A stretch of 64,000 bases of DNA from assembly GCF_002221505.1 (NCBI RefSeq), contig NZ_CP011036.1, positions 1,178,001 to 1,242,000 of the forward strand. Reading direction: 5' to 3'. Source of the stretch: Pseudoalteromonas nigrifaciens (lineage in GTDB: Bacteria; Pseudomonadota; Gammaproteobacteria; Enterobacterales; Alteromonadaceae). The position numbers were made by a program, and so were the translations under genes. Shown piece by piece: positions 55,809-64,000 of this stretch; positions within the stretch are counted from its first letter, which is position 1, and each line of letters begins with the position of its first letter. Under the pieces are notes generated by a model. The model made no database searches. It saw only the letters and a list, made by a program, of their open reading frames with translations, and was not told the origin of the DNA.

Positions 55809-55835
55809 AAGCGCACACCTTATTAATGTGCGCTT
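55809..55835. other. Hairpin between rsxE and nth
   Basis: AAGCGCACA (55809-55817) pairs with TGTGCGCTT (55827-55835). It overlaps the nth ribosome-binding region and has no T run in the direction of the operon, so it may affect translation or processing of nth message. Confidence 0.55.
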
Positions 55836-55840
55836 TTCCT

Positions 55841-56539
55841 TTAAGTTAAGCTAGTAACACGAGCACGAGGGCCTTTTTCAGGCTCTGGTGGGGTAACTTG
55901 TTTTGACTTTATTTGTGCGTCAATTACATTTTTAGCGGCAATAAGTAGCCCAAGACCTAAAAAGGCACCCGGTGGTAAAATTGCGAGTAAAAATTGATTA
56001 TCAAAGCTAAATACTTCAATGCGTAGGCTTTGTGCCCAAGGGCCAAGTAACAAGTCGGCGGCATCAAATAAAGTGCCTTGCCCAATTAGCTCGCGCATTG
56101 CGCCTAAAACAACAAGCACAATCATAAAGCCCAAACCCATCATTAGCCCATCAAACGCCGATAAGTGAACTGGGTTTTTAGATGCGTATGCTTCAGCGCG
56201 ACCAATAATGGCGCAGTTAGTAACAATTAACGGAATAAAAATACCTAACGACTGATAAAGCCCATAGGTATAAGCGTTCATTAATAGCTGCACTATAGTT
56301 ACAAAGCCGGCAATAATCATGACAAATACCGGTATACGAATATCTTTAGGTACCCAGTTTCGCACTATTGATACACTAATGTTAGAACCTACTAAAACAA
56401 GCAGTGTAGCCAGCCCTAAGCCAAGTGCGTTAGTAACTGTAGACGTAACAGCAAGCAATGGGCAAAGGCCTAATAGCTGTACTAGGGCAGGGTTGTTGAC
56501 CCACATACCGTCTTTATATAGTGTTTTTAATTCACTCAT
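55841..56539 (-). CDS. rsxE: Electron transport complex subunit RsxE
   Basis: A 232-residue inner-membrane subunit (six helices) of the Rsx/Rnf complex, which moves electrons from NADH to keep SoxR reduced. [20 protein letters not shown] is the family start, with the paired Asn/Cys region [12 protein letters not shown]. It overlaps rsxG by 4 bases. It is homologous to RsxA, its inverted partner in the membrane. Confidence 0.95.
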   Translation of the reverse strand: MSELKTLYKDGMWVNNPALVQLLGLCPLLAVTSTVTNALGLGLATLLVLVGSNISVSIVRNWVPKDIRIPVFVMIIAGFVTIVQLLMNAYTYGLYQSLGIFIPLIVTNCAIIGRAEAYASKNPVHLSAFDGLMMGLGFMIVLVVLGAMRELIGQGTLFDAADLLLGPWAQSLRIEVFSFDNQFLLAILPPGAFLGLGLLIAAKNVIDAQIKSKQVTPPEPEKGPRARVTSLT

Positions 56540-57177
56540 TTAGTTACCTCTACACATTGGGCATTAGGTGCTGCAAAAATAGCATCAAATTCACTTTGAG
56601 CAAATAATACGGCATTTTTTACCGAGCCAACCACAGCGCGAGGTGTAATAGTTGCACCGGTAAATTGATCAAACTGGCCACCGTCTTTTTTAACCGCCCA
56701 ACGTGCATCGCTACTGCTTTGTACAGTTAACGTTTTAAAGCTAGTGATCCACGGTGATTTTTTAACTTCTACTTTATCGCCTAGGCCTGGAGTTTCTTCG
56801 TGCTTAGTGGTACGCACACCGGCAATATTACCATCACTTAAAACCGCGGTTAGTAAGTTAATATCACCACTGTAACCACTTGGCGTTACGTGCCTTACAA
56901 TAAGGGCTACAGGTTCATTGTTTTTACGGGCACGGTAAACTATTTGATTAGCGTAAGGGCCTAGTCGTTCATCTGAAATAATAACGCAATCTGTTGTTAG
57001 CTCGTTGTCGTAAGTACTCGGGTCGAGCACTTCTTGTAATTGTGAAGTAAGGTGCAATAGCTCTTGCTCTGCTATTTTATCGGCGGTAAGCATATTAATA
57101 GAGGCAACCAGCCCTGTAGTCACTAATGCAAAAGCAGTTAAAATAGCGCCGTTTTTAGCCATAGAGGATAGTATCAT
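56536..57177 (-). CDS. rsxG: Electron transport complex subunit RsxG
   Basis: A 213-residue subunit with one N-terminal membrane helix and a periplasmic FMN-binding domain. FMN is attached covalently to the last Thr of the motif [19 protein letters not shown] is also typical. The start at 57177 overlaps the rsxD stop (ATGA); an internal ATG five codons later is an alternative. Confidence 0.95.
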   Translation of the reverse strand: MILSSMAKNGAILTAFALVTTGLVASINMLTADKIAEQELLHLTSQLQEVLDPSTYDNELTTDCVIISDERLGPYANQIVYRARKNNEPVALIVRHVTPSGYSGDINLLTAVLSDGNIAGVRTTKHEETPGLGDKVEVKKSPWITSFKTLTVQSSSDARWAVKKDGGQFDQFTGATITPRAVVGSVKNAVLFAQSEFDAIFAAPNAQCVEVTK

Positions 57178-58232
57178 TTTGCTGCTCCGTGGCCATAAGT
57201 GCGCGGCTGTGTGTAGTAGTCAATTAAGGGAACAGCAATATTGAGCAGTAATACACTAAAAGCAACAGCATCAGGGAAGCCACCAAAGGTGCGAATTAAA
57301 TACACTAATAAGCCAATAGCTGCGCCATAAATTAAGCGCCCTTTATTGGTGGTGGCAGCCGACACCGGATCGGTAGCAATAAAAAATGCAGCCATCATAG
57401 TGGCACCACTTAATAGATGAAGTATTATGCCAGGCTCTGTACCGGGCGCTGCTATATAACCTATGCCACTGCACAGCGCTAAGCTTGCAATAAAACTTAC
57501 TGGGATATGCCAGTTAATTATTTTTTCTTTTAAAAGGTATAAACCACCGGCTAAAAAGCCTAAGTTAACCCACACCCATCCATGTCCAGCCCACTCATTA
57601 AATATCGGCTTTTGCATGCTTTCGGTTACGGTTAAACCATGGGCAATATCTGTTTTAATAGTGTCCAGTGGGGTTGCCATAGTAATGCCATCTATACCTG
57701 CACGTACTTGATCTAAACTAAAACCGGTGGCAGTAAAGTCGGTAAAAACAACCCTAAGCTGCTCGGTAAAACCAATCGGAGTATTTAATAACTCGGTAAT
57801 TGGCATCCACGCGGTCATTTGTACCGGAAACGAAATTAATAATAATACATAAGCGGCCATAGCAGGGTTAAATAAATTAAACCCTAAACCACCATAGAGC
57901 TGCTTAACTATAACGATGGCAAATAAACAGCCAATAATAACTATCCACCAAGGGGCTAATGGCGGAATGCTCAATGCAAGTAGTACTGCGCTAAGCCACG
58001 CGCTGCCATCACTTAACGCAGGCCAAACGGGGCGTTTGCGAAGTAGCATTACTGCAGCTTCAAATACACTTACAGCAATCAGCGCTAATATGAGCTGAAT
58101 AAGCACACCTGTACCAAAAAAGATGATCTGAGCAATTAGCCCAGGAATACACGCAGCAATAACGCAAAGCATTAATCGGGTTAACGATTTATGGCTATGG
58201 CTGTGAGGCGAACTGGCCATGGTTAATTTCAC
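57174..58232 (-). CDS. rsxD: Electron transport complex subunit RsxD
   Basis: A 352-residue membrane subunit with about nine helices. The FMN attachment Thr is in LSGATMMAAFF, and GGLGFNLFNPAMAAY is the family motif. It overlaps rsxC by 4 bases and rsxG by 4, so translation of C, D and G is coupled. Confidence 0.95.
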   Translation of the reverse strand: MKLTMASSPHSHSHKSLTRLMLCVIAACIPGLIAQIIFFGTGVLIQLILALIAVSVFEAAVMLLRKRPVWPALSDGSAWLSAVLLALSIPPLAPWWIVIIGCLFAIVIVKQLYGGLGFNLFNPAMAAYVLLLISFPVQMTAWMPITELLNTPIGFTEQLRVVFTDFTATGFSLDQVRAGIDGITMATPLDTIKTDIAHGLTVTESMQKPIFNEWAGHGWVWVNLGFLAGGLYLLKEKIINWHIPVSFIASLALCSGIGYIAAPGTEPGIILHLLSGATMMAAFFIATDPVSAATTNKGRLIYGAAIGLLVYLIRTFGGFPDAVAFSVLLLNIAVPLIDYYTQPRTYGHGAAK

Positions 58233-60655
58233 GACTGATCATTTCCTTCTTTTTGAGACTTTTTGGCTTTTGCTCGAGCAATAGCAGCAGCTACTGCGGC
58301 TTTTTTCTTGTCATCGTTCGCTTTAGGCTCGTCGGCTTTAGTACTAGATGCGGCGTCGTTATTCTCAACAGCGCTCGTTACTTGCGCATCATCAGTTGTA
58401 CTTTCAGCATCGGCTAATGCTTTTGCGGCCTTTTTCGCTTTGGCGCGAGCAATGGCTGCGGCTACAGCGGCTTTTTTGTCATCAACGGGTACATCGTTTT
58501 GCGGTGTATCGTCAGTTGTACTTTCAGCATCGGCTAATGCTTTTGCGGCCTTTTTCGCTTTGGCGCGAGCAATGGCTGCGGCTACAGCAGCTTTTTTGTC
58601 ATCAACGGGGGCCTCGTTTTGCAGTGCATCATCAGTTGTACTTTCAGCATCGGCTAACGCTTTAGCGGCTTTTTTCGCTTTAGCGCGAGCTATGGCAGCG
58701 GCTACAGCAGCTTTTTTGTCATCAACGGGGGCCTCGTTTTGCAGCGCATCATCAGTTGTACTTTCAGCATCGGCTAACGCTTTAGCGGCTTTTTTCGCTT
58801 TGGCGCGAGCAATGGCAGCGGCTACAGCAGCTTTTTTGTCATCAACGGGGGCCTCGTTTTGCAGCGCATCATCAGTTGTACTTTCAGCATCGGCTAACGC
58901 TTTAGCGGCCTTTTTAGCTTTAGCGCGAGCTATGGCTGCGGCTACAGCTGATTTTTTATCATCAGGGCTTGCTGGCTCATCACTTTGTGCTTTTTGCTCT
59001 TTATATTGTCGAGCTTGTTCTTTACGCAATGCGCGTTCTTTTGCTACTTCGCTATTATCAGGTTCAAGTGCATCGCCTTGTTGCTTTTTAGCTTTAGCAC
59101 GGGCAATAGCAGCGGCTACGGCTGATTTTTCATCGCTATTAGCTGATTTACTTTTAACTCTTGCTAAAGCATCGGCTACTTTTTGTTTTTCGTCTGGTGT
59201 TTTAACTGCAGGCTTACGTTTATGGCGATTTTGTCGCTCAGCTTGTTCGCGATCAAGGCGCTCTTTTCGCGCATCAAAACGCTCTTTAGCACGATCTGCT
59301 TTAATTTTTTCTGCCTGCTGCTCTTTTATTTCTACCTTGGCTACCCGGTAGTACTGCACTAGCGGTATTTCACTTGGGCAAACGTAGGCACACGCGCCGC
59401 ATTCTATGCAGTCAAACAAATTGTGTTCTTGTAGTTTGTCGTATTCTTTTGACTTAGCAAACCATTGTAATTGCTGAGGTAATAAAGAAGCAGGGCAAGC
59501 ATCCGCACAGGCACTACAGCGTATACAGGCTTTTTCTGGGCCGGGCTCTGCAAGCTCTTTATGATCGGGCGCGAGTATACAGTTAGTGGTTTTTACCACG
59601 CCAATACGAATTGTTGGTAGGGTAAAGCCCATCATTGGGCCGCCCATAATTACTTGTTGCTGTGGTACAGGCGAAAAACCTTGGCAATCGAGCAAGTGCT
59701 TTATTTCGCTGCCTAATAAAGCCCATACATTTCCGGGTTTATGAATAGTATTACCCGTTACTGTGACTACGCGCTCAATTAAGGGTTTACCTTCATAAAC
59801 AGCTTGTTGTATAGCAAATAAAGTACCGGTGTTATGTACCAGTATACCAACATCTGCCGGAATGCCATTATTAGGTACTTCGCGATTAGTAAGCAGTTTA
59901 ATAAGCTGTTTTTCGCCACCAGAGGGATAAATAGTGGGCACTTTTTGCACCAATATTAAGCTATTATGCTCCGCTGCTTGTATCATTGCAGCAATTGCTT
60001 CTGGCTTGTTGTCCTCTATACCCACAATGCATAACGTAGGATTGAGCAGTTGTTGCATTAGCTCAATACCTTGCACTATTTGCTTGGCATGCTCGCGCAT
60101 TAGCATGTCATCAGCTGTTATATAAGGTTCGCACTCAACCGCATTAATAATTAAAAACTCGATAGGTTGCTTAGTATCGGCTTTAACATAAGTTGGAAAA
60201 CCAGCGCCTCCCATACCACTAATGCCCGCTTGATGAATAATATTAACAAGTTCATCGTGGCTTAGCGTTGCTGGGTTTTTAATTGGGTTAAGCTCGCACC
60301 ATAAATCTTTACCATCGGGCTCAATTATTACACTAAGTTCAGGTAGGGCCGAAGGGTGCGCCGAAGGCATTAACTTTATGTCGGCTATTGTGCCTGAGGT
60401 TGGCGCATGCATAGGCACCGACCAGTTAGCTTTAGGTATGGTTAAAGCTTGGCCTTTTAAAACGTGCTGACCTTTCTCAACAATAAGTTTACCGTTAGCA
60501 CCTATGTGTTGTTTAAGTGCAACTACGAGTTTGTCGGGTAATGGCAAGCGAGTAATACTGGCACTATTAGAGAGTGATTTTTGTTGTGGTGGGTGAACGC
60601 CGCCAGGCAATGGCCAAACGACCCCTTTTTTTATTTGTTCAAGTAACTTATCCAC
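58229..60655 (-). CDS. rsxC: Electron transport complex subunit RsxC with C-terminal Ala/Lys repeats
   Basis: An 808-residue peripheral subunit that takes electrons from NADH. The N-terminal ~360 residues are the FMN/NADH-binding part (GISGMGGAGFPTYVK, NAVECEPYITADD), then two 4Fe-4S clusters at about 377-388 (CIRCSACADACP) and 415-426 (CIECGACAYVCP). From about 440 a charged, Ala-rich helix region begins; five nearly identical 40-residue repeats (VAAAIARAKAKKAAKA then ADAESTTDDA) fill about 559-760. The tail ends in further single copies of AIARAKAKK. Repeats like this are common but variable in RsxC. Confidence 0.96.
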   Translation of the reverse strand: MDKLLEQIKKGVVWPLPGGVHPPQQKSLSNSASITRLPLPDKLVVALKQHIGANGKLIVEKGQHVLKGQALTIPKANWSVPMHAPTSGTIADIKLMPSAHPSALPELSVIIEPDGKDLWCELNPIKNPATLSHDELVNIIHQAGISGMGGAGFPTYVKADTKQPIEFLIINAVECEPYITADDMLMREHAKQIVQGIELMQQLLNPTLCIVGIEDNKPEAIAAMIQAAEHNSLILVQKVPTIYPSGGEKQLIKLLTNREVPNNGIPADVGILVHNTGTLFAIQQAVYEGKPLIERVVTVTGNTIHKPGNVWALLGSEIKHLLDCQGFSPVPQQQVIMGGPMMGFTLPTIRIGVVKTTNCILAPDHKELAEPGPEKACIRCSACADACPASLLPQQLQWFAKSKEYDKLQEHNLFDCIECGACAYVCPSEIPLVQYYRVAKVEIKEQQAEKIKADRAKERFDARKERLDREQAERQNRHKRKPAVKTPDEKQKVADALARVKSKSANSDEKSAVAAAIARAKAKKQQGDALEPDNSEVAKERALRKEQARQYKEQKAQSDEPASPDDKKSAVAAAIARAKAKKAAKALADAESTTDDALQNEAPVDDKKAAVAAAIARAKAKKAAKALADAESTTDDALQNEAPVDDKKAAVAAAIARAKAKKAAKALADAESTTDDALQNEAPVDDKKAAVAAAIARAKAKKAAKALADAESTTDDTPQNDVPVDDKKAAVAAAIARAKAKKAAKALADAESTTDDAQVTSAVENNDAASSTKADEPKANDDKKKAAVAAAIARAKAKKSQKEGNDQS
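58379..58980 (-). repeat. Five 120-bp in-frame tandem repeats in rsxC
   Basis: Corresponding bases recur at 58392, 58512, 58632, 58752 and 58872, a period of exactly 120 bases (40 codons). Copies differ mainly by synonymous changes, so copy number can change by slippage or recombination without breaking the frame. Confidence 0.95.
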
Positions 60656-60663
60656 TCAAACCT

Positions 60664-61218
60664 CTAATCTATTTGTGTAACGGGAATTGCATTTAACTGC
60701 CATTTCCAGTTTTGTTTAGTTTCGGCTACAGGGAGCATATCAATGCAATCTACAGGGCAGGGCTCTACGCATAAATCGCAGCCAGTACATTCGTCAATTA
60801 ATACAGTATGCATTTGTCGAGTTGCACCAACAATGGCGTCAACTGGGCATGCTTGTATACACTTGGTACAACCAATGCATTCGTCTTCGCGAATATATGC
60901 CACAGTTTTAATTGGTTCAGCTTGCTCTCCGCCAGCTAAGGGCTTGGGATCAACGCCCATTAATTCGGCGAGCTTTTTCATAGTAGCTTCGCCGCCAGGT
61001 GGGCATTTGTTTATTTCGTCGCCATTGGCAATCGCTTCGGCGTATGGCCTACAGCCAGGGTAGCCACATTGGCCGCATTGAGTTTGCGGTAAAATGGTAT
61101 CAATTTGCTCAACAATAGGGTTACTTTCTACCCGAAAGCGGATAGCGGCAAATCCTAAAATTAGGCCAAAAACTAATGCCAGTGAGCCTAGTGCTATTAA
61201 TGCATAAAACAAGGTCAT
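60664..61218 (-). CDS. rsxB: Electron transport complex subunit RsxB
   Basis: A 184-residue ferredoxin-like subunit. An N-terminal membrane anchor, then the [4Fe-4S] motif [11 protein letters not shown] and two ferredoxin clusters, [12 protein letters not shown] and [12 protein letters not shown]. It passes electrons between RsxC and the membrane subunits. One base separates its start from the end of rsxA. Confidence 0.96.
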   Translation of the reverse strand: MTLFYALIALGSLALVFGLILGFAAIRFRVESNPIVEQIDTILPQTQCGQCGYPGCRPYAEAIANGDEINKCPPGGEATMKKLAELMGVDPKPLAGGEQAEPIKTVAYIREDECIGCTKCIQACPVDAIVGATRQMHTVLIDECTGCDLCVEPCPVDCIDMLPVAETKQNWKWQLNAIPVTQID

Positions 61219-61219
61219 A

Positions 61220-61801
61220 TTAAAACTTCACTAATCCGGTAAATCCCATAAATGCCATCGACATTAAGCCTGCGGTAATTAAGGCAATAGAGGCACCTTT
61301 AAAGGGGGTAGGAACATCGGCCGCTGCAAGGCGCTCTCGCAGGGCAGCAAACAATACAAGTACTAACGAAAAACCAACTGCGGCACCAAAGCCATAAACC
61401 GCCGACTGTAAAAAGGAGTGATCTTCTTTAATGTTAAGTAATGCAACGCCTAGCACAGCACAGTTTGTGGTTATAAGGGGTAAAAAAATACCCAGCAAGC
61501 GATATAAAGTAGGGCTTGTTTTACGTACTACCATTTCGGTAAATTGTACTACTACAGCAATCACTAAAATAAAGCTCATGGTACGTAAATAGGTAATATC
61601 CAACGGTATTAAAATATATTGGTTAACTAAGTAGCTGGTTACAGAGGCAAGGGTAAGCACAAAAGTGGTAGCCAAAGACATACCTATAGCCGTGTCTAGT
61701 TTACTCGACACGCCCATAAACGGACACAAGCCTAAAAATTGTACTAATACAAAGTTATTAACCAGAACAGTGCCAATCAATAACAATACATATTCTGTCA
61801 T
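61220..61801 (-). CDS. rsxA: Electron transport complex subunit RsxA
   Basis: A 193-residue inner-membrane subunit with six helices, homologous to RsxE and opposite in topology. [16 protein letters not shown] and [12 protein letters not shown] carry the Cys residues that hold an iron-sulfur centre at the pseudo-symmetric interface. It is the first gene of the rsxABCDGE-nth operon; its promoter must lie in 61802-61990. Confidence 0.96.
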   Translation of the reverse strand: MTEYVLLLIGTVLVNNFVLVQFLGLCPFMGVSSKLDTAIGMSLATTFVLTLASVTSYLVNQYILIPLDITYLRTMSFILVIAVVVQFTEMVVRKTSPTLYRLLGIFLPLITTNCAVLGVALLNIKEDHSFLQSAVYGFGAAVGFSLVLVLFAALRERLAAADVPTPFKGASIALITAGLMSMAFMGFTGLVKF

Positions 61802-61997
61802 GTGTGCCTCGCGCTATTAAAATCCAATGCATTATCCTTTTTTCTGCCGAGATAAACAACATGTGGAGTAGTTATCAGTCAAATAAATAAGGTAAAATAA
61901 TTAACGCATAATGAAGATGTAAAATTACTGTAATTTGTTTGTAGAGTTTATTTAACGTTATGGTTTTAGTATGGGTGACAGTACTGAAAATAAAGCA

Positions 61998-62019
61998 AAA
62001 AAGAGCAACAAGTGCTCTT
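61998..62019. terminator. Bidirectional hairpin between the EAL gene and rsxA
   Basis: AAAAAGAGCA and TGCTCTTTTT with loop ACAAG. Read on the minus strand it lies just after the EAL gene and has a T run. Confidence 0.75.
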
Positions 62020-62032
62020 TTTATTAATTAAA

Positions 62033-62050
62033 TAACCTGAACTTGGGTTA
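62033..62050. repeat. Second copy of the TAACCT palindrome
   Basis: TAACCT-GAACTT-GGGTTA, 16 of 18 identical to 2262-2279. Located just after the EAL gene stop. Confidence 0.5.
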
Positions 62051-62064
62051 ACTACGCCCTTATA

Positions 62065-62396
62065 TCAAATGTCTTTAGGTTTTTCTATGTAGTAACCTTG
62101 TACACCATCTAAGCACAGGGTTTCTATAATGTGCTTTTCTTCTTGGCTTTCGACCCCTTCAGCAAAAACACTTACACCAATCCTGTGTGCTAAATCGACC
62201 ATTAAGCGCATAAAATATTGATTGTTTTTATCATCTTCTAGGCCGCGGGTATAACTGGCATCCATTTTAATAAAGTCTGGTTTTAAATCGCGGAAAAACT
62301 TAAACGATGTTAAGCCAACACCAAAACGCTCAACTGTTATGCGAGCACCCACGCGATGAATCATGTCAATAAAGCGTTTACTCGCTTTAATGTTTT
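62065..62396 (-). pseudogene. EAL-domain protein, 3' part, split by a group II intron
   Basis: About 110 codons of the C-terminal half of an EAL (cyclic-di-GMP phosphodiesterase) domain. FKFFRDLKPDFIKMDASY and VFAEGVESQEEKHII are typical of the second half of the barrel, with the metal-binding D in KMD and E in EGVES. The upstream part, including the EAL motif, is beyond the intron and out of the window. The gene is interrupted in antisense orientation to the intron, so it cannot be repaired by splicing of this strand's message. Confidence 0.85.
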
Positions 62397-64000
62397 GTGT
62401 ACGCCCGACATGGGCATTGACTTATGGGGTGAAAGTCCTCTGTAGGAAGATCACCGTTTAAATAACACACTGTTATTAAACGATAACTACTAGCGAATGG
62501 CAAGGGCTAAATCGCGAGAGATAGTCTAGAGGAAGCCGCTAGCAAATCTGTGAGCTGATGAACAAAAACATCATATGAGGCGTAGGCTGGAGACGAGCTA
62601 GCACAAGATAGCGAAGTCATGTGATCTAACGGCCACCGTAAATGATGCAGTTGTGCAGAGAAAGTCGATGCACCTTATTCGGGGAGATCTGATAAACACG
62701 CATCCGCGCTAACGCTTGGAGATTACCAGTTAGGGACTGGTTGTTCAACCCTTGGCGCTTTGGTTGCTGCGACCTACAGCGAGCGAAATAGCAGTAAACA
62801 AGCGTTAGTTTCGACGCGCTTTATCGAGTAATCGCTAGAGTGATTTATCAGAAGTCAGCAGACGGCATAGTAGCCAAACGCCCATCGTAATGGAGGGGAC
62901 ACGGTGAAGGCCTGAACATCTTAACCAGAGGAGATACTACAAATGAACTTGAATTCACATAGATCACCGTGTTGTGATAGTGATGAACAGCGTTCGACTG
63001 TGAATAATACCTCGAATGAATACAACCAAACAGATCGTGACCTGATGGCAAGGGTACTGAGCAACCACAATATTGGTGCAGCATGGCAACATGTTAAGCG
63101 CAATAAAGGGGCTGCGGGTATTGATAATATGAGTATTGAGGAATTTAATCACTTCGCTAAGTTACATTGGCTGGGTATTAAACAACAATTACTTAGCGGC
63201 ACTTATCAACCCTTGCCAGTCAAACGCGTGATGATACCCAAACCCGATGGCGGTGAGCGAATGCTTGGATCCCTTCTGTTATCGACAGAGTGATCCAACA
63301 AGCTATTGCTCAAGTGATTAGCCCTTACTTTGAGCCTCTATTTTCACCACATAGTTATGGTTATCGCCCTCATAAAAGAGCCAGCCAAGCAGTAAATCAT
63401 GTTCAATCTTGTGTTAAACAAGGTTATAAAACAGCAGTTGATATTGACTTGTCTAAGTTCTTTGATGAAGTAAACCATGACATGCTGATGAATCGTGTTG
63501 GTCGTAAAGTCAAAGACAAAGCACTCATGCGCCTACTTGGTAAATACCTCCGAGCGGGGATCGCAGAGCGCGAAACGGGTCTGTGGTTTGAGTCAACCAA
63601 AGGAGTCCCTCAAGGTGGGCCATTATCCCCTTTACTTTCCAATATTTTACTCGATGAATTAGATAAGAAGCTAACCTACAAACACCTTAAGTTTGCACGT
63701 TACGCTGATGACATAATCATTTTAGTAAAAACGAAAAGCGAAGGACTCATAATCCAACGGGAAATTACTGCGTTTATCACTCAGCGATTAAAACTCAAAG
63801 TGAATGAATCGAAAAGTCGAGTCGGTCCCGTATCAGGCTCGAAATTTCTCGGGTTCACATTCCGTTACGCTCAAGTGCAGATCCACGAACAGGCGCTAAA
63901 GAAATTTAAAGCAAATGTAAGAGAACTCACTAACCGCAACTGGGGGATCTCAATGACCCTACAAATTCATAAACTCACGCAGTATTTACGCGGCTGGGGA
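62397..64000 (+). mobile_element. Group II intron (partial at window edge)
   Basis: Begins at about 62397 with GTGTACGCCC, near the GUGYG consensus, inside the EAL gene. About 545 bases of structured, non-coding RNA region (domain I to III, and the GGGGTGAAAGTCCTC segment) precede the maturase gene, which fills the rest of the window. The intron type cannot be fixed without the 3' end. Its 3' end and domains V-VI lie beyond 64000. Confidence 0.8.
62943..64000 (+). pseudogene. ltrA: Group II intron reverse transcriptase/maturase, frameshifted and partial
   Basis: The first 108 codons (to RMLG) and the continuation from IPSVIDRVIQQ are in different frames: one base appears to be missing near 63266-63270 (CTTGG-ATCCCT), after which an early stop follows in the first frame. 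Beyond it the second frame is open to the window end, with RT motifs SPHSYGYRPHKRA, DIDLSKFFDEVNHD, GVPQGGPLSPLLSN and the catalytic ARYADDIIILV, then SKFLGFTF. Start ATG at 62943 after AGGAGA. Either a pseudogene or an assembly error; mobility is likely lost. Confidence 0.85.

Noticed and set aside
58263..59351. Long plus-strand open frame of 362 codons opposite rsxC
   Set aside because: It is the mirror of the Ala/Lys repeat region; low-complexity Ala/Ser/Phe translation, no ribosome-binding site, and the minus-strand RsxC is certain.

Overview
The window looks like chromosome of a marine gammaproteobacterium of the order Alteromonadales, most likely Pseudoalteromonas. The evidence is AT-rich coding sequence, the smc-zipA-ligA block followed by a DUF3392 gene, speA-speB, a very large tRNA-Val/tRNA-Glu region and an rsxABCDGE-nth operon. 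The genus is inferred from gene order and protein style; no database was consulted.

Layout. 1-2.1 kb: end of speA and speB (polyamine synthesis). 2.2-5.5 kb: an aaeXAB-like aromatic-acid efflux operon. 5.5-14.5 kb: core genes (rRNA/tRNA methyltransferase, smc, zipA, ligA, three small membrane proteins, msrB). 14.5-16.1 kb: a receiver-TPR protein whose phosphoacceptor Asp is replaced by Ser. 16.2-18.6 kb: a minus-strand array of seven intact tRNA-Val(UAC) genes mixed with eleven tRNA-like pseudo copies that keep the stems but have enlarged D and anticodon loops. 19.2-21.2 kb: a divergent plus-strand array of tRNA-Ala(GGC) and nine tRNA-Glu(UUC) copies built on an exact 639-bp tandem unit. Strong consensus promoters drive both arrays outward. 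21.5-29.2 kb: M16 peptidase, DksA-like zinc finger protein, gloA, an eda pseudogene, fbaA and a PLP decarboxylase.

29.6-54.8 kb is an accessory, metal-resistance region. It opens with a truncated caspase-like gene joined directly to a CusB that has lost its N-terminus. Then come cusA, copC, copD, a NTF2-like protein, the multicopper oxidase copA, copB, a Cys/His-rich periplasmic protein, and a MerR-type regulator with its operator controlling a copper P-type ATPase and a set of small Met/His-rich, cupredoxin, DUF2933, methyltransferase-like and HMA-like proteins. Next are an IS630 element with TA target duplication, a LA2681-type HEPN protein (possible defence ribonuclease), a tyrosine recombinase split by an IS66 element with an 8-bp target duplication, a CadR/PbrR-like regulator divergent from a CDF efflux pump, and a short mer operon (merR-merC-GDCCVxC protein) without merA in view.

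55.1-61.8 kb returns to core: nth and rsxE-G-D-C-B-A on the minus strand; RsxC carries a five-copy 40-residue Ala/Lys repeat. At the right edge an EAL-domain gene is interrupted by a group II intron whose reverse transcriptase gene has a frameshift; it runs off the window.

The strongest candidates for something undescribed are the structured pseudo-tRNA-Val repeats and the HEPN gene in its mobile-element context. The copper genes form a coherent periplasm-to-cytoplasm detoxification set: RND efflux, oxidase, P-ATPase, and small periplasmic copper-binding proteins.
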